Origin: Alphaproteobacteria bacterium
GTDB lineage: Bacteria; Pseudomonadota; Alphaproteobacteria; RF32; CAG-239
Direction: 5' to 3'
Assembly (NCBI GenBank): GCA_017937705.1
Contig: JAGBDC010000028.1
Coordinates: forward strand, 1-59,801
DNA: 59,801 bases
The notes under the pieces are model-generated. The model had not been told where the DNA came from. It was given only the letters and a program-made list of their open reading frames with translations, and searched no databases. Of this stretch, positions 54,123-59,801 are shown in pieces (the first letter of the stretch is position 1; each line of letters begins with the position of its first letter). The translations under genes and the position numbers were made by a program.

Positions 54123-56387
54123 TTATGCTACACATTTTTTTCCGGTTGCATCTGTATAGATGACACCCTCTGCTTCCATCCGTTCAACAAGTGAAGCCGC
54201 ACGATTATATCCTATACGTAAACGACGCTGAACATAACTTATAGATGTTTTATTATCGTTACGCACAATCTCCACAGCCTGTGCATACAGTCCTTCGTCG
54301 CCACCCATTCCTGAACCCATGGCTGTTCTGTCAAATACGGAACCGGAATCTTTAGTTTCCAATTCCCCTTCCGTAATTCCTTCAACATATTCAGGAGTGC
54401 TTTGACTTTTCAAAAATTCTACAATAGCTTCAACTTCACTGTCTTTAACAAAACTTCCGTGTACACGAACAGGGGTTTGTCCGGTAGGCATATATAGCAT
54501 ATCTCCCATACCCAACAACTGTTCGGCACCCTGAACCCCTAAAATAACCTTACTGTCAACTTTTGAAGTAACTTGGAAGCTGATTCTTGTCGGAAAGTTA
54601 GCCTTAATAACACCGGTAATAACATTAACTGAAGGTCTTTGTGTTGCCAAAATAAGGTGAATACCTGCAGCACGAGCCATTTGTGATAAACGCTGAATCG
54701 CAGCCTCAACCTCTTTACTTGCTACTAACATTAGATCTGCAACTTCATCAACAATAACCACAATATATGGCAACGGAGTTAAATCTATTTCTTGTTTTTC
54801 ATAAATCGGAGCTCCCGTTTCAGGGTCAAAACCGATCTGAATTGTTCTGACAGGTTTTTCTCCGCTATTTCGTAATTCTTCTAAACGAGTATTATATCCG
54901 GAAATATTTCGAACATTGAGTTGAGCCATAGCTCTGTATCTGTCCTCCATTTCCTTAACTGCCCATTTTAGTCCCAGAACAGCTTTGGCCGGATCGGTAA
55001 TAACTGGTGTTAAAAGATGAGGTATTCCGTTATAAACAGAAAATTCCAACATTTTAGGATCAATCATAATCAAACGACATTCTGCCGGACTCATTTTATA
55101 CAACAAGGATAAAATCATCGAGTTCATACCTACCGATTTACCGGAACCTGTTGTACCTGCAACCAAAAGGTGGGGCATTTTTGCTAAATCGGCATAAACA
55201 TTTTCACCCCCCATATCTTTGCCTAAAACAACATTTAGAGCATTTTTCGTATTTGAAAAACCATCTCCGGCAATTAAATCGTGTAATAATACTATTTCTC
55301 GAACCGGATTAGGCAATTCTATACCTATGGTGTTTTTGCCGGTTACCACGGCAATTCGAACGGAAACAGCTGACATAGAACGGGCAATATCGTCCGCCAA
55401 ACCTATTACTCTTGCGGTTTTTGTTCCCGGTGCAGGAGATAATTCATAAAGAGTAATTACCGGTCCGGGGCGAATTTTTACGATTTTTCCGTTCACTCCA
55501 AATTCTTGCAGAACTTCCTCGAGTTTACGAGCTGTTTCATCAAGTTCTTTTTCGCTCATAACATTAGCATTTTTTGTTTTTGCTTTAGATAATAAATCTA
55601 TCGAAGGATATACATATCCGTTTTTATTTTCTTGTTTTTTGACCGGTTTATTTTTAGTTTCGGTTTGAACCTTAATTTTTGGTGCTTTCATTTCCAAAGG
55701 TTCATCTTTATCAGACTTAAATTTCGGTTCTTTTCTCAATGTTGTTTCTTGTCTTTTTTTGCCGAATAATTGAGGCAATTTTTTCAAGCTTCGCACAAAA
55801 ATCCACGAATATCTCAATATTTGACAAATCGTCTTATATAAAAAGACAACCAAAGATTTTAACTTATCCCACCAGAAGTTCATAGAAATACATGCAGAAA
55901 AATTTAAAGCCCAAAATCCGAAAATCCCCGACAAAACAGTAATAACTTCTTTAGAATAAGAGAATGACGGTAAAACTTTTTGTAAGTTTATTGATAAAAT
56001 TTTACCAGCATTTCCACCTAAATTATTCACATAATCAAAACAAAGTGCTGTTAAAAGCAAACCTGTAAACCAACAAAAAAATCTGAATAACTTATATGTA
56101 ATTTCTTGTTTCGAACAAAGTTTTTTAGCCCAACCGAAAAATGCCAATAAAAACAATGGCAAAGACAACCCGAAAACAGATAAAATAAAATCTGCGGCAT
56201 TAGCTCCGAATATACCGAAAATATTTTTAATTTCATCTCCGGTTTTATTAAATGAATTATCAGTAGGAAAATAGCAACAAACGCTTCCTATTATTAAAAT
56301 ATTAGCAATTGTAATTATTATACCTAAAAACGGGCGTCCGAATATATAATAAAACGTATCTTGTTTTTTTTGATTTTTTTTAGCCAT
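54123..56387 (-). CDS. ftsK: DNA translocase FtsK
   Basis: The 754-residue protein has four to five N-terminal transmembrane helices (~20-165), a basic linker (~190-270), the alpha/beta translocase core with Walker A LLVAGTTGSGKSVGMNSM and Walker B YIVVIVDEVADLMLV, and the C-terminal gamma winged helix (SISYVQRRLRIGYNRAASL) that reads polar KOPS-type sites. It pumps chromosome termini through the septum and activates Xer recombination. The linker is short compared with E. coli FtsK. Confidence 0.96.
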   Translation of the reverse strand: MAKKNQKKQDTFYYIFGRPFLGIIITIANILIIGSVCCYFPTDNSFNKTGDEIKNIFGIFGANAADFILSVFGLSLPLFLLAFFGWAKKLCSKQEITYKLFRFFCWFTGLLLTALCFDYVNNLGGNAGKILSINLQKVLPSFSYSKEVITVLSGIFGFWALNFSACISMNFWWDKLKSLVVFLYKTICQILRYSWIFVRSLKKLPQLFGKKRQETTLRKEPKFKSDKDEPLEMKAPKIKVQTETKNKPVKKQENKNGYVYPSIDLLSKAKTKNANVMSEKELDETARKLEEVLQEFGVNGKIVKIRPGPVITLYELSPAPGTKTARVIGLADDIARSMSAVSVRIAVVTGKNTIGIELPNPVREIVLLHDLIAGDGFSNTKNALNVVLGKDMGGENVYADLAKMPHLLVAGTTGSGKSVGMNSMILSLLYKMSPAECRLIMIDPKMLEFSVYNGIPHLLTPVITDPAKAVLGLKWAVKEMEDRYRAMAQLNVRNISGYNTRLEELRNSGEKPVRTIQIGFDPETGAPIYEKQEIDLTPLPYIVVIVDEVADLMLVASKEVEAAIQRLSQMARAAGIHLILATQRPSVNVITGVIKANFPTRISFQVTSKVDSKVILGVQGAEQLLGMGDMLYMPTGQTPVRVHGSFVKDSEVEAIVEFLKSQSTPEYVEGITEGELETKDSGSVFDRTAMGSGMGGDEGLYAQAVEIVRNDNKTSISYVQRRLRIGYNRAASLVERMEAEGVIYTDATGKKCVA

Positions 56388-56481
56388 TGTCTTTTACATT
56401 TATTGTTGAAATTTTTGTTTTTAAACTCGCAGTATCATACCATTAAGATTCTTTCACTAAAGTTAACAAAAGTTTTTTAAC

Positions 56482-56510
56482 TTGACTTTTTAGTTTTTTT
56501 CAGTTTAAAC
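56482..56510 (+). promoter_or_regulatory. Possible fabD promoter
   Basis: TTGACT (56482-56487), a 17-base spacer and TTAAAC (56505-56510) lie 35 bases ahead of fabD. Confidence 0.4.
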
Positions 56511-56545
56511 AATGCTTACGATTAACATTTTTAAGAGGTTTTTTT

Positions 56546-57490
56546 ATGAAAAACGCTTTTGTTTTTCCCGGCCAAGGATCTCAATTTGTAGGCATGGGAA
56601 AAGATTTGGCTGACAACTTTGCTTCTGCAAGAGAAGTGTTTGAAGAAGTTGACAGCACTCTCAATCAAAATTTATTCCAACTTATGATAAACGGACCGGA
56701 ACAAGAACTCACAATGACAGCAAATACTCAGCCGGCATTGATGTCTGTTTCCATGGCTGTTGTCAGAGTTTTGGAAAAAGAATTTGGAATTTCATTAAAA
56801 GATAAGGCAACTTTTGTTGCCGGTCACTCTTTAGGAGAATATTCTGCAGCTTGTGCCGCAGGTGTTTTTTCATTGGCAGACACCGCTCGTTTACTCAGAG
56901 CAAGAGGTGATGCTATGCAAAAAGCTGTTCCGCTGGGCGTTGGCGGTATGGCTGCAGTTATCGGATTATCTTATAAAGATGTTAATGCTCTGGTAGAAGC
57001 CTGTGAAGATGAAAATAACCTTTGCGTTGCAGCTAACGACAATTCTGACGGTCAAGTTGTTTTATCCGGTCACATGGCTGCAATCGAAAAAGCAGTGGAT
57101 ATTGCCGGAGAATTTGGTGCAAAACGTTGTATAAAATTGCCGGTAAGTGCTCCCTTTCATAGCCCGTTAATGCAGCCTGCAGCAGAAGTTATGGCTCGTG
57201 TTTTTATGGAAGTAGAAGCAAATCCTGCTCAAATACCTTTGATTGCAAATGTGTTAGCATCTCCGATTTCTAACGAAAAAGAAATTATCAAACATCTTGT
57301 AGAACAGGTTACCGGTTCTGTTCGCTGGCGTGAAACAATGAATTTTATGCATAGCGAAGGAATTACCGATATCTACGAATTAGGTGCCGGAAAAGTTTTA
57401 TCAGGTATGGTAAAAAGAGGATATAAAGACATTAACAGTTCTTCTGTTTGTACTCCTTCAGAAATAGAAGAATTAGCTAAAAATTTATAA
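56546..57490 (+). CDS. fabD: Malonyl-CoA:ACP transacylase
   Basis: The 314-residue enzyme has FVFPGQGSQFVGMGK at the N-terminus, the catalytic GHSLGEYSA (Ser95) and PVSAPFHSPLMQPA (catalytic His). It loads malonate onto acyl carrier protein for fatty acid synthesis. fabG follows after 21 bases. Confidence 0.97.
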   Translation: MKNAFVFPGQGSQFVGMGKDLADNFASAREVFEEVDSTLNQNLFQLMINGPEQELTMTANTQPALMSVSMAVVRVLEKEFGISLKDKATFVAGHSLGEYSAACAAGVFSLADTARLLRARGDAMQKAVPLGVGGMAAVIGLSYKDVNALVEACEDENNLCVAANDNSDGQVVLSGHMAAIEKAVDIAGEFGAKRCIKLPVSAPFHSPLMQPAAEVMARVFMEVEANPAQIPLIANVLASPISNEKEIIKHLVEQVTGSVRWRETMNFMHSEGITDIYELGAGKVLSGMVKRGYKDINSSSVCTPSEIEELAKNL

Positions 57491-57511
57491 CAACTAGTAA
57501 AGGAAAAAAAC

Positions 57512-58249
57512 ATGTTTAGACTTGATAATAAAGTTGCGTTAATTACCGGTGCCGCAGGCGGTATCGGCGACAAAATCGCTCGTACATTACATGCACAAGG
57601 AGCTATTTTAGCTCTTACGGATATGCGTGAAGAACCAATGCTCAAACTCAAAGAAGAACTAGGCGAAAGAGTTGAAGTTTTCACAGCTAACCTTACAAAT
57701 GCCGACGATGTTAAATCTTTGGTAGAAAAAGTAGAAGAAAAACTCGGTCGTATTGACATTTTGGTAAACAATGCCGGTTTAACAAGAGACAACCTTTTCA
57801 TCCGTATGAGTGACGAAGATTGGCAATTAGTTTTAGACGTTAACCTTTCTGCCGGTTTCAAATTAGCCAAAGCTGCTGTTCGCGGTATGATGAAACGTCG
57901 TTTCGGTCGTATTATCGGTATTGCTTCTGTTGTTGGTGTTACCGGAAACGCAGGACAAGCAAACTACTCTGCTTCTAAAGCAGGTATGATTGCAATGAAC
58001 AAATGTTTGGCTCAAGAAGTCGGTTCTCGCGGTATTACCGTAAACTCTATCGCTCCGGGATTTATTCGTACACCTATGACCGATGTATTGCCTGAAGATG
58101 TAAAAGCAGCATTATTAGCCAAAATTCCTGAAGGAAAACTTGGTGAAGCTCAAGATATTGCCAATGTTGTGGCTTTCTTAGCCAGTGATGAAGCTCAATA
58201 CATTACCGGTCAAACTATCAACATCAACGGCGGTATGGCTATGATTTAA
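57512..58249 (+). CDS. fabG: 3-oxoacyl-ACP reductase
   Basis: The 245-residue short-chain dehydrogenase has LITGAAGGIG (NADPH loop), ILVNNAGLTRDNLF, the catalytic YSASKAG (Tyr-x3-Lys) and a C-terminal TGQTINING then GMAMI. It reduces beta-ketoacyl-ACP in the elongation cycle. Partner of fabD in the same operon; ends at a strong terminator. Confidence 0.97.
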   Translation: MFRLDNKVALITGAAGGIGDKIARTLHAQGAILALTDMREEPMLKLKEELGERVEVFTANLTNADDVKSLVEKVEEKLGRIDILVNNAGLTRDNLFIRMSDEDWQLVLDVNLSAGFKLAKAAVRGMMKRRFGRIIGIASVVGVTGNAGQANYSASKAGMIAMNKCLAQEVGSRGITVNSIAPGFIRTPMTDVLPEDVKAALLAKIPEGKLGEAQDIANVVAFLASDEAQYITGQTININGGMAMI

Positions 58250-58270
58250 GGTTTTTACCTTAGAAAAGCA

Positions 58271-58297
58271 AAAGGAGGCTGTTCAGCCTCCTTTTTT
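58271..58297 (+). terminator. fabDG terminator
   Basis: A 10-bp stem AAAGGAGGCT / AGCCTCCTTT with a four-base loop, followed by Ts. Confidence 0.9.
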
Positions 58298-58317
58298 GTA
58301 TGATGACATCATACAAA
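58295..58317. repeat. Perfect 23-base odd-centred palindrome
   Basis: The arms TTTGTATGATG and CATCATACAAA pair perfectly around a single central A. It begins in the T tract of the fabDG terminator and precedes the pilin relic. With a one-base centre it looks more like a DNA-binding dyad than an RNA hairpin. Confidence 0.6.
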
Positions 58318-58455
58318 GATGAATATTTTTTATAAAAAACACTTTAAAAAACAGCCGTTCCAGCAAGAAATTTTAAAAATTAATCCTATAAAAACAATTT
58401 GTTACAACAAGAAAAAACGTACCTTTAATCGGAACAAACGAAAAAGAGAAATATT

Positions 58456-58819
58456 ATGAATAAAATTAAAAATGAACAATCCGGTCGTTCAATGGTTGAA
58501 ATGCTTGATGTTAATGCTTAATGGTAAACCGGCAACAACAGCTACAAAAATATATAATGTTTTTAATACTTGGGTTGAATTTGATGAATTTTCTGGTAGT
58601 TTTAATCTACCAGATATTTCTTCATGTGTTTATTTTGCAACAGCTGGGTGGGGTAATATCTGTTATGGTATTAGTGGTGCTGGTGATTATTATCCTCCAA
58701 GAAGTGAACGTCCTTTGTCCACAGTAAGAGCACATCAAATTTGTAAAGAACAATATGAGAATAATACAGGAGTATATATTACTCTCTTTTATGGTAGAGG
58801 TGATTGTAGCGATTCTTAA
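58456..58819 (+). pseudogene. Broken type IV pilin-like gene
   Basis: The start codon at 58456 opens MNKIKNEQSGRSMVEML, which matches the leader and Gly-Arg-Ser-x-x-Glu start of pilin-like proteins typical of gut alphaproteobacteria, but stops after 21 codons (DVNA then TAA) just where the hydrophobic helix should begin. The C-terminal part continues in another frame (58508-58819: SSCVYFATAGWGNICYGISG, a pilin-like C-terminal segment). An internal deletion with frameshift is the simplest reading: most of the transmembrane helix and the N-terminal half are lost. A ribosome-binding-like AAAGAG precedes the start. Confidence 0.65.
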
Positions 58820-58857
58820 TTATGCGACAGACTAATAAAACAAACAAAATTTCATAA

Positions 58858-58884
58858 TAAAGGGAGGTAAAAACCTCCCTTTTA
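58858..58884. terminator. Bidirectional terminator
   Basis: The stem AAGGGAGGT / ACCTCCCTT with flanking A/T tracts ends the pilin relic and the convergent HAD gene. Confidence 0.88.
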
Positions 58885-58896
58885 AATCTTAACATA

Positions 58897-59559
58897 TTAC
58901 ATAGTACTGTTTTTTTCCAACCATTCTTTCAGTTCTTCCATGCTGTGAACTTCTGGAATCCAGTTTAAATCTTCCGGAAGGTCGGTTGTAAATTCGCAAC
59001 GATAACGAATAGGATGAGCGCCGACGTTGATTGCAGCATATTGATTATAGATTCGGTCATCAACAAGGATTGTTTCTTCTGCTTTAAGACCATATTCTTC
59101 AAAACAAGCTTTCAACATATCTTCTTTAGCTGTATCGTGCATAAATTTACCGTGCTGAACGCATTTGATAGTCAAAAAGTCGGTTATGGGAGCTAACAAC
59201 TCCTTCAAAAATTTAGTTTTTGTTTCTACATCAAAAGTAGCTGACATCGTAAATTGACGATACCCTTTTTGATGAAATTCTTTTAATGTTTCGATTACGT
59301 TAGGATATAATGGACGATTCGTAAAAAACTCGGGAGAATGACAAAAATCATAATCAAGATCTTTTCCGAGTGTCGGATGTGTTTTAAGTTCTAATGCACC
59401 ATACTTTGGTACAATAGGTAAAACTTCAGGAAGTTGTTCCCATGTAATATTTCCGTACATTGGAGCATATTTAGGGTGTTTTGTTAAAAAGTTATAATAA
59501 GCATAGTTGAGATTTGCTAAAACACCGTCAACATCCCAAAAAATATTTTTAATTACCAT
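58897..59559 (-). CDS. HAD-family hydrolase
   Basis: The 220-residue protein has motif I NIFWDVDGVLANLN (Asp-x-Asp), motif II FTMSATFD, a Lys in the motif III region and motif IV ETILVDDRIYNQYAA. It is a haloacid-dehalogenase-type phosphatase by motif content with a small helical cap (~20-90). The substrate is unknown. It has a good AGGAGAG site. Confidence 0.82.
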   Translation of the reverse strand: MVIKNIFWDVDGVLANLNYAYYNFLTKHPKYAPMYGNITWEQLPEVLPIVPKYGALELKTHPTLGKDLDYDFCHSPEFFTNRPLYPNVIETLKEFHQKGYRQFTMSATFDVETKTKFLKELLAPITDFLTIKCVQHGKFMHDTAKEDMLKACFEEYGLKAEETILVDDRIYNQYAAINVGAHPIRYRCEFTTDLPEDLNWIPEVHSMEELKEWLEKNSTM

Positions 59560-59665
59560 TTAGTTTCTCTCCTCAATTTTTATGGTTATGTAAGTAATGA
59601 ACTAATAGTATAAATTAAAAACATTTTTGTAAATACTTATTGTTGTACTTATACAATATGCAACA

Positions 59666-59697
59666 AAAAACCGCTTTGAGTTTTCAAAGCGGTTTTT
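59666..59697 (-). terminator. tuf terminator
   Basis: A 14-bp inverted repeat (AAAAACCGCTTTGA / TCAAAGCGGTTTTT, loop GTTT) lies 25 bases past the tuf stop on the minus strand. Confidence 0.9.
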
Positions 59698-59721
59698 CTA
59701 ATTTATTCGGTTATATCAAAA

Positions 59722-59801
59722 TTATTTGATAATTTTAGATACAACGCCGGCACCTACGGTACGACCACCTTCACGGATAGCAAAACGTAAACCTTCTTCC
59801 A
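59722..59801 (-). CDS. tuf: Elongation factor Tu, C-terminal end (partial)
   Basis: The 25 complete codons before the stop encode EEGLRFAIREGGRTVGAGVV then SKIIK, the universal EF-Tu C-terminus. The gene runs off the right edge of the window, so only the end is visible. EF-Tu delivers aminoacyl-tRNA to the ribosome. Confidence 0.95.
   Translation of the reverse strand, partial: EEGLRFAIREGGRTVGAGVVSKIIK

Noticed and set aside
58472..58819. Intact 115-residue gene starting at 58472
   Set aside because: Its first codons are the out-of-frame copy of the pilin leader region, there is no ribosome-binding site, and the C-terminal part resembles a pilin-like tail; a pseudogene explains both frames better.

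Overview
The window reads as one chromosomal segment of an A+T-rich (about one third G+C by inspection) Gram-negative bacterium. Outer-membrane functions (lptE, a porin, a Skp-like chaperone) sit beside an alphaproteobacterial style of gene content and order: leuS-lptE-holA, addB-addA of the alphaproteobacterial type, and a DUF2333 protein next to murJ and nfu. The large Cys-rich secreted protein and a relic of an 'SGRSMVEML' pilin-like gene recall uncultured host-associated (gut-type) low-GC Alphaproteobacteria. That placement is an inference from gene content; no rRNA lies in the window.

Layout. 0.2-2.9 kb: a giant secreted Cys-rich protein of unknown function. 3.1-7.8 kb: minus-strand operon leuS-lptE-holA-methyltransferase. 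8.0-13.8 kb: plus-strand rsmB, a ketopantoate-reductase-like protein lacking its catalytic residues, an unknown membrane protein, a TPR protein and a porin. 13.8-17.1 kb: an accessory-looking patch with a membrane-anchored GH24 lysozyme, tRNA-Ser, a degenerate penicillin-binding-type domain protein coupled to an ADP-ribosylglycohydrolase with MORN-like repeats, and tRNA-Gly. 17.2-19.9 kb: a histidine phosphatase and groES-groEL. 20.0-26.2 kb: a minus-strand run murJ-DUF2333-nfu-bax-like-gloB-prepilin peptidase-voltage-gated channel. 26.3-32.7 kb: a small orphan gene, anmK, the conserved rpmH-rnpA-yidD-yidC-engB cluster, a HAD protein and a Skp-like protein. 33.1-38.6 kb: a lipoprotein and the mreC-mreD-mrdA-rodA elongasome cluster without mreB. 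38.7-39.6 kb: a compositionally foreign SPFH (prohibitin-like) gene. 39.9-48.4 kb: htpG behind a heat-shock-type promoter, ferredoxin, typA, rph, rdgB and addB. 48.4-59.8 kb: addA, trxA, two membrane proteins, ftsK, fabD, fabG, a broken pilin-like gene, a HAD protein and the 3' end of tuf.

Most genes are housekeeping: envelope growth (murJ, rodA, mrdA, mreCD, lptE, yidC), proteostasis (groESL, htpG, Skp-like), recombination (addAB) and fatty acid synthesis (fabD, fabG). The items most worth following are the coupled pseudo-transpeptidase / MORN-ADP-ribosylglycohydrolase pair next to tRNA-Ser, the foreign SPFH gene sitting upstream of mreC, the channel with a TLDGW selectivity filter, and the pilin relic beside a palindrome. 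Intrinsic terminators are unusually clear throughout and mark most transcription-unit ends.
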